The position numbers and the translations under genes were made by a program. A DNA stretch of 64,000 nt from Halomonas borealis (lineage in GTDB: Bacteria > Pseudomonadota > Gammaproteobacteria > Pseudomonadales > Halomonadaceae). This document shows positions 33,370 through 42,533 of this stretch, one piece after another. The stretch is taken from the NCBI RefSeq assembly GCF_004798905.1, contig NZ_SDMO01000001.1, forward strand, positions 558,001 through 622,000, read 5' to 3'. The notes under the pieces are model-generated. The model did not search any database. It was not told the origin of the DNA and saw only the letters and a program-made list of their open reading frames with translations. Within the stretch, counting starts at the first letter, position 1, and each line of letters begins with the position of its first letter.

Positions 33370-33411
33370 TTGAGCATGCTCAATTTATAAATGAGCGCGC
33401 TCAATTGTCAA
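33370..33411 (-). promoter_or_regulatory. Sigma-70 promoter with two palindromic operators
   Basis: On the - strand TTGACA (33411-33406) and TATAAA (33389-33384) are separated by 16 bp. One palindrome, TGAGCGCGCTCA (33392-33403), fills the spacer, and a second, TTGAGCATGCTCAA (33370-33383), begins right after the -10. The layout is a textbook repressible promoter; the neighbouring TetR-family protein is the likely binder. Confidence 0.8.
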
Positions 33412-33491
33412 GCGATCCATTTCCCCCTCATGAAATGAGCGGACGGGACGAGCATTGAGCTACCGGGGCGAGGCCTGCAGGGGGAAGAGGA

Positions 33492-34025
33492 TCAGTCGGC
33501 GGGGAGAAGGCACGCCAGCCCGGCCCGCCAGTCGTCGATGGCCGACTCCAGGCAAGGCTCGTCACGGCTGAGGTGGCGGACGAGCGTCATGAAGTAACTG
33601 TCCTCGATCAGACGCATGCGGATGGCGTCACGTGCCGTCGTCGCACTCAAGAGGCGGGCCAGCAGGGACTCGTCGAAGTGGCGGAAATGATCGAGATCCC
33701 AGAGTGCCTCCTTCAGCAGGCTGCGGCTCAAGGCAATATGCTCGAAGTAATAGCGATAGAACAGGGAGGCCAGCTCGATCAATGCCTCTCGCTCGCTGCC
33801 GCCCGTCCAACTGGCCAGGAACGTCTTGGCGATGCCGTTGAGCTGCCCTTCCATGCCTTCTCGCAGGATATCGATCTTGTTGGGATAGTGACTGAACACC
33901 GTGCCGTCGGCGACGCCAGCACGACGAGCGATCTCCCGAGTGGTGGTCGAGGCAAAGGAGCGCTCGGCGAATAGCGCCCAGGCGGCTTCACGAATGCGTG
34001 CGCGGGTGATTTCCTTCTTGCTCAT
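33492..34025 (-). CDS. TetR/AcrR-family transcriptional repressor
   Basis: A 177-aa regulator. The N-terminal helix-turn-helix is typical of TetR (ITRARIREAAWALFAERSFA, TTREIARRAGVADGTVFSHY, then PNKIDIL). The C-terminal ligand domain is helical and variable. I prefer the ATG at 34025 (GAGAGG upstream) over 34049, which has no ribosome binding site. It likely represses the downstream small membrane protein gene through two palindromes. The ligand is unknown. Confidence 0.87.
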   Translation of the reverse strand: MSKKEITRARIREAAWALFAERSFASTTTREIARRAGVADGTVFSHYPNKIDILREGMEGQLNGIAKTFLASWTGGSEREALIELASLFYRYYFEHIALSRSLLKEALWDLDHFRHFDESLLARLLSATTARDAIRMRLIEDSYFMTLVRHLSRDEPCLESAIDDWRAGLACLLPAD

Positions 34026-34071
34026 CCTCTCGCTCTCGGCGGTGTCCATTGGCTAGCCGATGATACGCCAG

Positions 34072-34420
34072 AGGGCCACCTTCTCTCACCCCCGCCTCCC
34101 CTTGAGGCCGGTCCGCCGAGTCGTTGACGATGGACTGCGGCCCGAGAAGGCGGCTCAAGCCCAAGGCGTCAGCGTGCGGACGACCTACAAGTGGGTGCGC
34201 CGTTACCGGAAAGAAGGCAAGGCCGGACTGCAGAACCGCTCGTCTCGCCCGCGATGCTGTCCTCATGAGCCTGCCCGGCCCGACAATCGCTACGAGCATG
34301 ACGCGCCGGGGGTTCTCCTGCACCTGGACATCAAGAAATAACGCAGGCGGCGCATGGCGGTGGTTCCACGGTGCGCGACCGGCGATCCGCCATCACCAAC
34401 CCGGGGTGCTCTGGGGTTAA
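34072..34420 (+). pseudogene. IS481-family transposase remnant
   Basis: The frame encodes the N-terminal helix-turn-helix of an IS481-type transposase (PEKAAQAQGVSVRTTYKWVR, GKAGLQNRSSRPR). It then jumps straight to RYEHDAPGVLLHLDIKK, which in intact proteins lies about 60 residues further on and begins the DDE domain. A stop and frame change follow, with degraded similarity to about 34420. The catalytic domain is missing. This is an inactivated, internally deleted relic; no terminal inverted repeats were identified. Confidence 0.8.
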
Positions 34421-34423
34421 GCG

Positions 34424-34882
34424 TCAGGCGAAGTCGCGAATATGCGCGGCCAGGCGGGCCAAACGCGTGTCGTCGGCTCGCCGGTAATCGTGCGACGACA
34501 GGTAGCCTTCATACCGCGAGAAATACCTGTCGACCCGCGATTCCACGGACTGGAAGGTGGGGTCGTCGCCGGTGCCGTGCATCGGAAAGAGCTTGCTGTG
34601 CAGGTGATCGACGCCATAGCCCTCGAAGAACATCCCGGTGCGGGCGACGCCGTCGAGGGAGGCATCCAGCAGCTGGGCCACCCGCTTGGTGGCGAGCACC
34701 AGACCACTCAGCACCTCGTCCGGCTGGTCGAAGGCATAGCTCGCATGATGGGCCTTGGGAATCACCACCGAGAACCCCGGCGTATTGGGGAAGATGGACA
34801 GAAAGGCCAGATGCTCCCGGTCTTCCCAGATCATATGACAGGGTGCCCTGCCGGCGACGATGTCGCAGAAGATGCAGCGCAT
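34424..34882 (-). CDS. HIT-family protein
   Basis: A 152-aa histidine-triad nucleotide hydrolase/transferase. The N-terminus has CIFCDIVAGRAPCHMIWED, with the common zinc-like CxxC. The active-site triad is in DHLHSKLFPMHG (H-hydrophobic-H pattern with the third His in PMH). The spacing departs somewhat from HxHxHxx, so a divergent subgroup is likely. The start at 34882 has GGAGG upstream. The substrate is unknown, typically a nucleoside phosphoramidate or dinucleotide. Confidence 0.87.
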   Translation of the reverse strand: MRCIFCDIVAGRAPCHMIWEDREHLAFLSIFPNTPGFSVVIPKAHHASYAFDQPDEVLSGLVLATKRVAQLLDASLDGVARTGMFFEGYGVDHLHSKLFPMHGTGDDPTFQSVESRVDRYFSRYEGYLSSHDYRRADDTRLARLAAHIRDFA

Positions 34883-35005
34883 GTGGGCGCCTCCTTGAAC
34901 GCGGCTCCCCGGAAGACGCCGACCCCGGAGCGGCCCCCACGACCGTGCCGGCATGCTATTCTCCCGACTCATCCAGAGCCTATCCTACCCGCGAAGGAGA
35001 TTTCC

Positions 35006-35284
35006 ATGACTCAGGCCAGCGCCCGCCATATCCTGGTTCCCAGCGAAGAGCAGTGCCAGTCCCTCAAGGCCGAGATCGAGAACGGCCGCGACTTCGCCGA
35101 GGTCGCCCGCGAGCACTCCCAGTGCCCCTCCGGCCAGCAGGGCGGCGAACTAGGCAGCTTCGGTCCCGGCCAGATGGTCCCGGAGTTCGACAAGGTGGTG
35201 TTCTCCGCCGAGCTGAACCAGGTCCAGGGCCCGGTGCAGACCCAGTTCGGCTACCACCTGCTGGAGGTCACCCGCCGCGGCTGA
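35006..35284 (+). CDS. ppiC: Parvulin-type peptidyl-prolyl isomerase (PpiC)
   Basis: A 92-aa single-domain cytoplasmic rotamase. It shows ARHILVPSEEQCQSLKAEIE, the FAEVAREHSQCPSGQQGGEL segment and GPVQTQFGYHLLEV, matching E. coli PpiC in length and sequence. It starts after AAGGAGA and ends before a clear intrinsic terminator, so it is a stand-alone transcription unit. Confidence 0.94.
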   Translation: MTQASARHILVPSEEQCQSLKAEIENGRDFAEVAREHSQCPSGQQGGELGSFGPGQMVPEFDKVVFSAELNQVQGPVQTQFGYHLLEVTRRG

Positions 35285-35312
35285 GTGATCACGCCATCCA
35301 GGTCATGACTCA

Positions 35313-35341
35313 GGCCGCACCGTTTCTCGGTGCGGCCTTTT
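35313..35341 (+). terminator. Intrinsic terminator after ppiC
   Basis: GGCCGCACCG and CGGTGCGGCC form a perfect 10-bp stem with a 5-nt loop followed by TTTT. Confidence 0.9.
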
Positions 35342-35512
35342 GTCGTCGGGCGGCCATGCCATGAGCCTGGTGGCCGCCGCCCCGACAAGCCGGCCGGTAC
35401 CCTCGAGGAACGCGTTGGCGTTAAGGTGGGCGCAGGCCGTCGCCATGCGTCAGAGCCGCCAGGAACGCATCGCTCGCCTCGCAGGAGCCGATCACCAGGG
35501 AGGAAACCGGCA

Positions 35513-36453
<941 letters not shown>

Positions 36454-36457
<4 letters not shown>

Positions 36458-37215
36458 ACCTGGAATCCGTGAAGACCCTCTACGTGGCCGAGATGTCACG
36501 CAGCCTGCGCACCGTGTTGCAGAGCATCATCTCGCCGGTGATCTCGACCTCGCTCTACTTCGTGGTGTTCGGCGCCGCCATCGGCACCCGTATCAGCGAG
36601 GTCGCGGGCGTCAGCTACGGCGCCTTCATCGTGCCCGGGCTGATCATGCTGATGCTGCTGACCCAGAGCGTCTCCAACGCCTCCTTCGGCATCTTCTTCC
36701 CGCGCTTCTCGGGTTCGATCTACGAGATCCTCTCGGCACCGGTCTCCTACTTCGAGGTGGTGCTAGGCTTCGTCGGCGCGGCGGCCACCAAGTCGGTGAT
36801 CCTGGGGCTGATCGTGCTCGGCACGGCGAGCCTGTTCGTGCCCTTCTCGATCGCCCACCCTCTGGTGATGCTGCTGTTCCTGGTGCTCACCGCGCTGACC
36901 TTCAGCCTGCTCGGCTTCATCATCGGCATCTGGGCCGACGGCTTCGAGAAGCTGCAGCTGGTGCCGCTGCTGGTGATCACCCCGCTGACCTTCCTCGGCG
37001 GCACCTTCTACTCCATCGACATGCTCCCGCCCTTCTGGCAGGCGGTGACCCTGGCCAACCCGGTGGTCTACCTGGTCAGCGGCTTTCGCTGGAGCTTCTA
37101 CGGCATGGGCGATGTCAGCATCTGGGCAAGCCTGGGGGTGATCGGACTGTTCCTGGCCAGTTCGCTGGCGGTGGTCAGCTGGATCTTCCGTAGCGGCTAT
37201 CGCCTCAAGCCATGA
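36454..37215 (+). CDS. ABC-2 type permease
   Basis: A 253-aa inner-membrane protein with six predicted helices, ABC-2 permease family (YadH-like). The ABC-2 signature region reads [20 protein letters not shown], followed by [16 protein letters not shown]. It is translationally coupled to the ATPase gene and forms a two-gene exporter. YadGH-like systems are linked to envelope or drug export, but the cargo is undefined. Confidence 0.9.
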
Positions 37216-37294
37216 CCCTTCACGGGGAAGCCGCGAAGGGGGAGGCTGAGGTATCATCGCCGCCCTTCTCTTCATCCGAGCCGCGAGGTCCGTC

Positions 37295-38287
37295 ATGCCG
37301 ATCCTGCACAGCATCATCCACCGCATCGACAAGGGCGACGGCGAGGCACCGGCCCGCCTGGTGCCGGCCGAGGCGCCGCTGCCTGCGTCGGCGGCTCTCG
37401 ACGACCTGCTGGCCGGGCTCAACGACGCCTATCACGGCAAGGCCAAGAACTGGGGCCGCTTCGCCGAGGACGAACCCGCTGCATTCCCCGCCGAGCTGGC
37501 AAGCTTCCTCGCCGGCGAGCGCGACTTCCCGAGCCTGACCCGCACGCTGGCCGAGCGCCTGACCCTGCTGATCGATGACCACCTGCCGGTCGGCGGCCAC
37601 CTGTTGGTCGTCGACCATCGCCAGGGCGAGGCGCGCTACCTGATCCTCGCGCTGCTGCACCACCGCGACGGCTTCGGCATCGACGACACCCTCGGCGTGG
37701 TCCCCGCCCGCCAGCTCAATCTCACCCAGATGACGCTGGCCGCGCGCCTCGACATCAACCAGTGGCAAGGGGAATCGACCTCGCACCCCTACCTCTCCTG
37801 GACCCGCGACCGCGGCGGCAAGAAGCTGTCCGAGGCCTTCGCCGAGGCGCTCGGCGCACAGGAGAAGCGCGATGCCGGCGAGGAGACCCGCACCCTGCTC
37901 AAGGCCTTCAGCGATTACGTGGAACACGAGGACCTGCCCGAGGAAGCCAGCCGCGAGAAGACCGACGCCCTGGTCGACTACGCCAGCGAACAGGCCAAAC
38001 TCGGCGAGCCGATCACCCTGGAGGATCTCTCCGAGCTGGTCGACGAGGAACGCCCCAAGGCCTTCTTCGAGCACATCCGCAACAGCGACTACGGGCTGAA
38101 CCCGGAGATTCCGCCGGACAAGCGCACCCTGAACCAGTTCCGGCGCTTCACCGGCCGCGCCGCCGGCGTCTCGATCAGCTTCGACTCCCACCTGCTCGGC
38201 GCCGCCGTGGAGTACGACGAAGACGGCGACCGGCTGATCATCAAGAAGGTGCCGAACGGGCTGCGCGACCAGCTCAAGCAACACTGA
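37295..38287 (+). CDS. yejK: Nucleoid-associated protein YejK (NdpA)
   Basis: A 330-aa nucleoid-associated protein of the YejK/NdpA family, found bound to chromosomal DNA in gammaproteobacteria. The N-terminus MPILHSIIHRIDKGDGEAPA, FRRFTGRAAGVSISFDSHLL and the C-terminal IIKKVPNGLRDQL are characteristic, and the length matches. It is monocistronic. How it acts is not well defined. Confidence 0.93.
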   Translation: MPILHSIIHRIDKGDGEAPARLVPAEAPLPASAALDDLLAGLNDAYHGKAKNWGRFAEDEPAAFPAELASFLAGERDFPSLTRTLAERLTLLIDDHLPVGGHLLVVDHRQGEARYLILALLHHRDGFGIDDTLGVVPARQLNLTQMTLAARLDINQWQGESTSHPYLSWTRDRGGKKLSEAFAEALGAQEKRDAGEETRTLLKAFSDYVEHEDLPEEASREKTDALVDYASEQAKLGEPITLEDLSELVDEERPKAFFEHIRNSDYGLNPEIPPDKRTLNQFRRFTGRAAGVSISFDSHLLGAAVEYDEDGDRLIIKKVPNGLRDQLKQH

Positions 38288-38306
38288 GGAGACGCGGCGT
38301 GGCGCC

Positions 38307-38936
38307 TCACTCGCTCAAGGCCAGCCGCACGCCCAGGCCGATGAACAGCATGCCGAGCCCCCGCTCGAGCCAGGCTCCCAGGCGCCGCCGGTCACTCAGG
38401 GCAGCGACCAGCCGCGCCCCGAGCAGCACCAACGGCGGCTCGATCAACGCCGCGACGACGATGATCAGTGCCCCATGCAGGGCCAGCTGCAGGCTCGCCG
38501 GGCCGGCCCCGGCCACCACGAACTGAGGCAGGAAGGCGAGGAAGAAGATCGCCACCTTGGGGTTGAGCAACGCGATCAGCACGCCCTGGCGATAGATCGC
38601 CCCCGACCGGCGGCCATTAGCCGGCATCGCCGACGCCTCGCCACCGGCCCCTCGCAAGGCCTGCAGCCCGAGCCACACCAGATACGCCGCCCCGAGCCAC
38701 TTCACCACCGAGAAGGCCAGCGCCGACGTGGCCAGGATGGCGGACAACCCCAGCGCCGCCATGACCACGTGCCCAGCGGCACCGCTCCACACGCCGAACA
38801 TGGCGGCCATTCCGCCCCGCCGGCCATGGCGCGCGGTCTGACCGAGGATGAAGGCCATGTCGGGTCCCGGCGCGAGGTTCAGCAACACCGCGGCGGATAG
38901 GAAGGTCGCCCAGTGGGCCAGGGTATAGTCCAGCAT
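38307..38936 (-). CDS. LysE/RhtB-family amino acid exporter
   Basis: A 209-aa inner-membrane exporter with six helices. NLAPGPDMAFILGQTARHGR at about 20-40 and NPKVAIFFLAFLPQF near 125 are the family signatures. It resembles RhtB/RhtC-type homoserine/threonine exporters more than LysE itself. It is convergent with yejK, with 19 bp between the ends. The substrate is inferred only at family level. Confidence 0.9.
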   Translation of the reverse strand: MLDYTLAHWATFLSAAVLLNLAPGPDMAFILGQTARHGRRGGMAAMFGVWSGAAGHVVMAALGLSAILATSALAFSVVKWLGAAYLVWLGLQALRGAGGEASAMPANGRRSGAIYRQGVLIALLNPKVAIFFLAFLPQFVVAGAGPASLQLALHGALIIVVAALIEPPLVLLGARLVAALSDRRRLGAWLERGLGMLFIGLGVRLALSE

Positions 38937-39180
38937 TGGCAGGCATCTCGATGAGGGAAATCTGGATCACGCTACGCTAGGCCGGTTCGTTCACCGAGTC
39001 CAGCGCCCCGGCTTGAGCCCCCTCCCTGTCGGCGCATCGCCCTACCCTCGCCCCCACGTGGCGCCATCGGCAGCGACCCGCAGTACCTGGCTCACCCCGC
39101 CGTGGTCGAGACCCGACCGCCCAAGGATGCGTCACGCGACGCGGATCAGGCGAGGCGTGAGGTCGCCATACGACCCTCAT

Positions 39181-39231
39181 CTATAGCCCAATAAGGCTAT
39201 TATGTTGAAAAATAGCCTTGAGAAGCTATTC
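39181..39231. promoter_or_regulatory. Cluster of AAGGCTATT half-sites upstream of satD-like gene
   Basis: AAGGCTATT (39193-39201) and AATAGCCTT (39211-39219) form a perfect 9-bp inverted repeat with a 9-bp spacer. Partial copies occur on each side (CTATAGCCC at 39181-39189, AAGCTATTC at 39223-39231). They lie just upstream of the satD-like gene and are likely operators for its HTH protein. The rest of the 327-bp gap back to 38937 shows nothing I can support. Confidence 0.7.
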
Positions 39232-39263
39232 TTACCTCGCCAGCCGTCCCAGGAGAGCGCCCC

Positions 39264-39935
39264 ATGGCCAACCATATCGCCGTGATCACCGGCGACATCA
39301 TCGACTCACGCCGCCTCACGGACAGCCGGCGCCTGCATGGCCTGCTCGAATCCACCCTGACGGGCCTCGCCGAACGCTACGCAGGCGGCTATCAGCGCTA
39401 CCGGGGCGATGGCTTCCAGCTCGCCCTCGACCGGGCCGAGGCGGCCCTGGACGCCGCCGTGGCGATACGCGCCGCGCTGATCGCCCACTCGGAGCCCGGA
39501 CACCGCTGGGACGCTCGGCTGGCCGTCGCGATCGGCCAGGACACCTGGCGCCCCGGCGACGCGCTGGCCTCCGCCGATGGACCGGCCTTCATCGCCTCCG
39601 GCCGAGCGCTGGACGCCCTGTCCGAGGGCGACGCGCACCTCACCCTGAGCCACAATGAGGCCCCCGATGCGCCATGCCAGGCGCTGCTGCTTCGCCACCT
39701 GGACGCCCTGATCGATGGCTGGTCGCCACGCGCCGCCGAGGTCGTCGTCCTGCGCCTGGAAGGCGACCTGACCCAGCAGGCACTGGCCGAGCGGCTGGGT
39801 ATCCGCCAGCCCAGCGTTCACAAGCGGTTGCGCGCCGCCCACTGGGGGCTGCTGGCCGACAGCCTGGCCCATTTCCGTGACACCCTGGGCGGCACCGGCC
39901 ACACGCCTCCTGCACAAGAGGACACGACGCCATGA
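39264..39935 (+). CDS. SatD-like regulatory protein with HTH
   Basis: A 223-aa protein of the SatD family. The N-terminal domain begins HIAVITGDIIDSRRLTDSRR, as in SatD. The C-terminal part carries a sigma-like helix-turn-helix (LTQQALAERLGIRQPSVHKR). SatD was first described as an accessory gene in a Streptococcus acid-adaptation operon; its role here is not known. The protein probably binds the half-site cluster upstream and controls the operon with the DUF3307 gene, which it overlaps by ATGA. Confidence 0.82.
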   Translation: MANHIAVITGDIIDSRRLTDSRRLHGLLESTLTGLAERYAGGYQRYRGDGFQLALDRAEAALDAAVAIRAALIAHSEPGHRWDARLAVAIGQDTWRPGDALASADGPAFIASGRALDALSEGDAHLTLSHNEAPDAPCQALLLRHLDALIDGWSPRAAEVVVLRLEGDLTQQALAERLGIRQPSVHKRLRAAHWGLLADSLAHFRDTLGGTGHTPPAQEDTTP

Positions 39936-40675
39936 CGCCCACGGCCGTGACGACGCTGCTCGCCCTGTTCATCGCCCACCTGGCCGGCGACTTCCTGCTA
40001 CAGCCGCGACGCTGGGTCGAGGCCCGCCAACGCGACAAGGCCCGCGCCGCCGCCCTCTACCTGCATGCCGGGCTACACGGGCTGCTGGCACTGCTGGTGC
40101 TGGCCATCGCCGGCGTCGATCCGCTGGCCGCGGCGTCCTGGGCGCTGACCATCGCCGCGAGCCATGCGTTGATCGATCTGGGCAAGGCGCATCTGGACCC
40201 CGGGCGACTGTGCGGGTTCCTGGTCGACCAGGCCCTGCACCTGAGCGTGCTGCTGGGCGTCTGGCTGGCCTGGCAGGGCAGCCTGGCACCGCTTACCGCG
40301 GCGCTCGACTGGCTAGCCCGGCCCGAGGTGCTGAGCCATGCCCTGGCCTACCTGCTGGTCACCCGCCCCATGGCCATCGCCATCGCCCTGTCCATGCGTC
40401 CCTGGAGCGAGGAGGTCGGTGACCCCGGCACCTTGGTCGCCGCCGGGGCGCGCATCGGCATCCTCGAGCGGCTGCTGGTGCTGACGTTGGTGCTGCTCGA
40501 CGAACTGACCGCGGTGGGCTTCCTGCTGACCGCCAAGTCGGTGCTGCGCTTCGGCGACCTGCGCGCCCGCCGCGACCGCAAGCTCACCGAATACGTGCTG
40601 CTGGGCACCCTGCTCAGCGTCACCGCCACCCTGGCGCTCGGCCTGGCGGTGCGCCAATTGCCCTGGGGAGGCTAG
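39932..40675 (+). CDS. DUF3307 membrane protein
   Basis: A 247-aa polytopic inner-membrane protein whose first 125 residues are a DUF3307 domain (FIAHLAGDFLLQPRRWVEAR, with a conserved AHLxxDFxxQ pattern, and ASHALIDLGKAHLD). It has six or seven predicted helices. The metal-like HxxxDxxxQ arrangement in the membrane is suggestive of a metal-dependent enzyme, but no function is established. SatD-DUF3307 gene pairs recur in bacteria, supporting a functional link. Confidence 0.85.
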   Translation: MTPTAVTTLLALFIAHLAGDFLLQPRRWVEARQRDKARAAALYLHAGLHGLLALLVLAIAGVDPLAAASWALTIAASHALIDLGKAHLDPGRLCGFLVDQALHLSVLLGVWLAWQGSLAPLTAALDWLARPEVLSHALAYLLVTRPMAIAIALSMRPWSEEVGDPGTLVAAGARIGILERLLVLTLVLLDELTAVGFLLTAKSVLRFGDLRARRDRKLTEYVLLGTLLSVTATLALGLAVRQLPWGG

Positions 40676-40746
40676 CCGGCTCGGCTAGGCGGCGTTAAAC
40701 ATCGGCTCAACATGCGCATATTGCCCCTCGTAAACGCCGCCTGTTG

Positions 40747-40768
40747 ACGAGCGACATCCTGTCACTCG
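40747..40768. repeat. Hairpin repeat next to dispersed element
   Basis: CGAGCGACA TCC TGTCACTCG forms a 9-bp stem with one mismatch. A GGCGGCGTT/AACGCCGCC pair also flanks 40689-40741. Together with copy B of the dispersed repeat, this 265-bp gap is packed with secondary structure and no gene. Confidence 0.45.
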
Positions 40769-40825
40769 CTCTTCGCGCAGCAGGGCTGCCCGAATCGGCC
40801 ATCCCTGCCGATTTGTCGCTGATGC

Positions 40826-40899
40826 TTGCCTTGCGCCCCACATGGATGTGGGATGTGGGATGTGGGAAGTGCGTGGCCCCGTCTGCAACGGGCCTGACC
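40826..40899 (-). repeat. Dispersed repeat, copy B, with GGATGTG triplication
   Basis: The reverse complement shares ordered blocks with 10021-10100: GGTCAGGCC, CCCGTT, ACGCACTTCCCAC, ATGTGGG and CGCAAGGCAA. Inside it GGATGTG is repeated three times in tandem (about 40843-40866), the main difference from copy A, and CCCACAT/ATGTGGG forms a hairpin. Confidence 0.65.
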
Positions 40900-40940
40900 C
40901 CAACCTTCGCTCGTCGACGTCTCGGACACCGCCTACGGCC

Positions 40941-41840
40941 ATGCGATACCTGCCACTGATCACCATGTTGATTCCCCTGCTGCTCGGCGGCTGCGCCGGC
41001 GTGGAGCGTCCCCCCGAGGCCGACGGCATCGCGATCGATGCGAGCCATCCGTCCAGCGCCCACTCCAGCCGGGTACGCTCGCTGGTGCTGCACTACACCG
41101 ACGAGGACGAGGACACCTCGCTGGAGATTCTTTCCGGGCCACGGGTCAGCGCACACTACCTGGTGCCGCAGAGGCCCGACCGGGAACTCGGTGCGCCGAG
41201 GGTCTACCGCCTGGTCGACGAGTCGCGTCGCGCCTGGCACGCCGGTGCCAGCGCCTGGGCCGGTCGCACCCACCTCAACGACAGCTCGCTGGGCATCGAG
41301 CTGGTCAACGCGGGGCCGGACCGCGAGCCCGCCACGACGCCGCCTGGCGGCCCAGTCGCCTGGGCGCCCTTCCCCGATGCCCAGGTCGAGGCGCTGATCG
41401 CCCTGCTCAGGCAGCTGATCGAGCGCCACGATATTGCGCCGACCGACATCCTCAGCCATGCCGAGATCGCCCCCACGCGCAAGATCGACCCTGGGCCGGC
41501 CTTCCCCTGGCGCCGCCTGCACGCCGCCGGCATCGGCACCTGGCCGGCGGCGGCCGACGTGGCGCGCTTCCGCCACGCCTTCGCTGCGGACCCACCGACA
41601 CTCGCCACCCTGCAACGGGCGCTGACGGCCTGGGGCTATACGGTGGCGCCCAGCGACGAACTCGACGCCGCGACCCGAGGCGTGCTGCGCGCCTTCCAGA
41701 TGCGCTACCGACCCGCCGATCATCGTGGCCACCCGGATACCGAGACCGCCGCCCGGCTGTGGTCGCTGCTGGCACGCTATCGCCCCGAGGCGCTGTCCTC
41801 GCCGGCCCTCGCGGGGGCGACGCCGGGACCACCGGGGTAG
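40941..41840 (+). CDS. amiD: N-acetylmuramoyl-L-alanine amidase, lipoprotein (AmiD-like)
   Basis: A 299-aa lipoprotein amidase cleaving the MurNAc-L-Ala bond of (anhydro)muropeptides at the outer membrane. The lipobox is LLLGGCAG (Cys at about 17). The Amidase_2 domain has zinc His in LVLHYTDEDED, SLGIELVNAG, and the final ligands in LSHAEIAPTRKIDPGPAFPW. A C-terminal peptidoglycan-binding domain lies at about 205-285 (LQRALTAWGY, VLRAFQMRYRP). The ATG at 40941 places the lipoprotein signal correctly; the frame open further upstream is spurious. Its end overlaps the convergent XRE-cupin gene by 64 bp. Confidence 0.92.
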   Translation: MRYLPLITMLIPLLLGGCAGVERPPEADGIAIDASHPSSAHSSRVRSLVLHYTDEDEDTSLEILSGPRVSAHYLVPQRPDRELGAPRVYRLVDESRRAWHAGASAWAGRTHLNDSSLGIELVNAGPDREPATTPPGGPVAWAPFPDAQVEALIALLRQLIERHDIAPTDILSHAEIAPTRKIDPGPAFPWRRLHAAGIGTWPAAADVARFRHAFAADPPTLATLQRALTAWGYTVAPSDELDAATRGVLRAFQMRYRPADHRGHPDTETAARLWSLLARYRPEALSSPALAGATPGPPG

Positions 41841-42400
41841 TGGACGACATCATGGAAACGCGCCGCGCCCGCCCCCGGGTTGCGATAGGCATGGGGGCGG
41901 TCGGCGGCGAAGCGTAGCCCCTCCCCCACGGCCAGGCGTCGCCAGGCGCCATCCACGGCGACCTCCAGCTCGCCCTCGACCACCACCAGATGCTCCACCA
42001 CGCCCGGGGCGTGGGGTGCCGACGCGCTGCTCGCCCCGGCGGCCAGGGTGACCACCAGCAGCTCGAAGCCGAGCGCAGGATCGAAGGCAAACAGCGGCAG
42101 CGCCGTCATGCCCGCGGCATCGCCACCCCCAGCGCCCCCTGTCACGACCTGGCGGGACGCGACGGTCGCCGCCTCGCCCCCCTCGACGAGCGTGGGTTCG
42201 AACAGGCTCGAGAACGGCACTCGAAAGCCGCTGGCGATCTTCCACAGCGTCGCCACGGTAGGGCTCGATTCGCCACGCTCGATCTGGCCCAGCATGGCCT
42301 TGCTGACCCCGGTCGCCTGGGCGGTGCGGTCGAGGCTCCAGCCCTCGGCGCGACGCAGCGCCCTGAGCCGCTCGACGATATGCTGCGAGATGTCCTGCAT
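41777..42400 (-). CDS. XRE-cupin transcriptional regulator (YdcN-like)
   Basis: A 207-aa regulator: XRE helix-turn-helix at about 8-64 (SLDRTAQATGVSKAMLGQIE, RGESSPTVATLWKIA) and a C-terminal cupin (HAPGVVEHLVVVEGELEVAV, GEGLRFAADRPHAYRNPG) expected to bind a small effector. It is divergent from a BenE-type transporter, the same pairing as E. coli ydcN/ydcO. Two similar palindromic elements lie between the two genes. The 3' end overlaps amiD antisense by 64 bp. Confidence 0.9.
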   Translation of the reverse strand: MQDISQHIVERLRALRRAEGWSLDRTAQATGVSKAMLGQIERGESSPTVATLWKIASGFRVPFSSLFEPTLVEGGEAATVASRQVVTGGAGGGDAAGMTALPLFAFDPALGFELLVVTLAAGASSASAPHAPGVVEHLVVVEGELEVAVDGAWRRLAVGEGLRFAADRPHAYRNPGAGAARFHDVVHYPGGPGVAPARAGEDSASGR

Positions 42401-42461
42401 CGGCCACGGTTCTCCCGATCACATGCGATGAAAGGCTCCAGTGTAGCGCAGCGCCCGAGTT

Positions 42462-42513
42462 GTGCGCTATAACGCACGCTGCTAGGGTGCCGAAACCGTA
42501 CGCTATCGCGCAC
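42462..42513. promoter_or_regulatory. Paired operators between ydcN-like and ydcO-like genes
   Basis: GTGCGCTATAACGCAC (42462-42477) and GTACGCTATCGCGCAC (42498-42513) are related 16-bp sites, each with GTGCG/CGCAC-type symmetry and spaced 36 bp centre to centre. They are the likely binding sites of the adjacent XRE-cupin protein. Confidence 0.7.
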
Positions 42514-42533
42514 AGCCGCCCGGAGCCTGCTGC

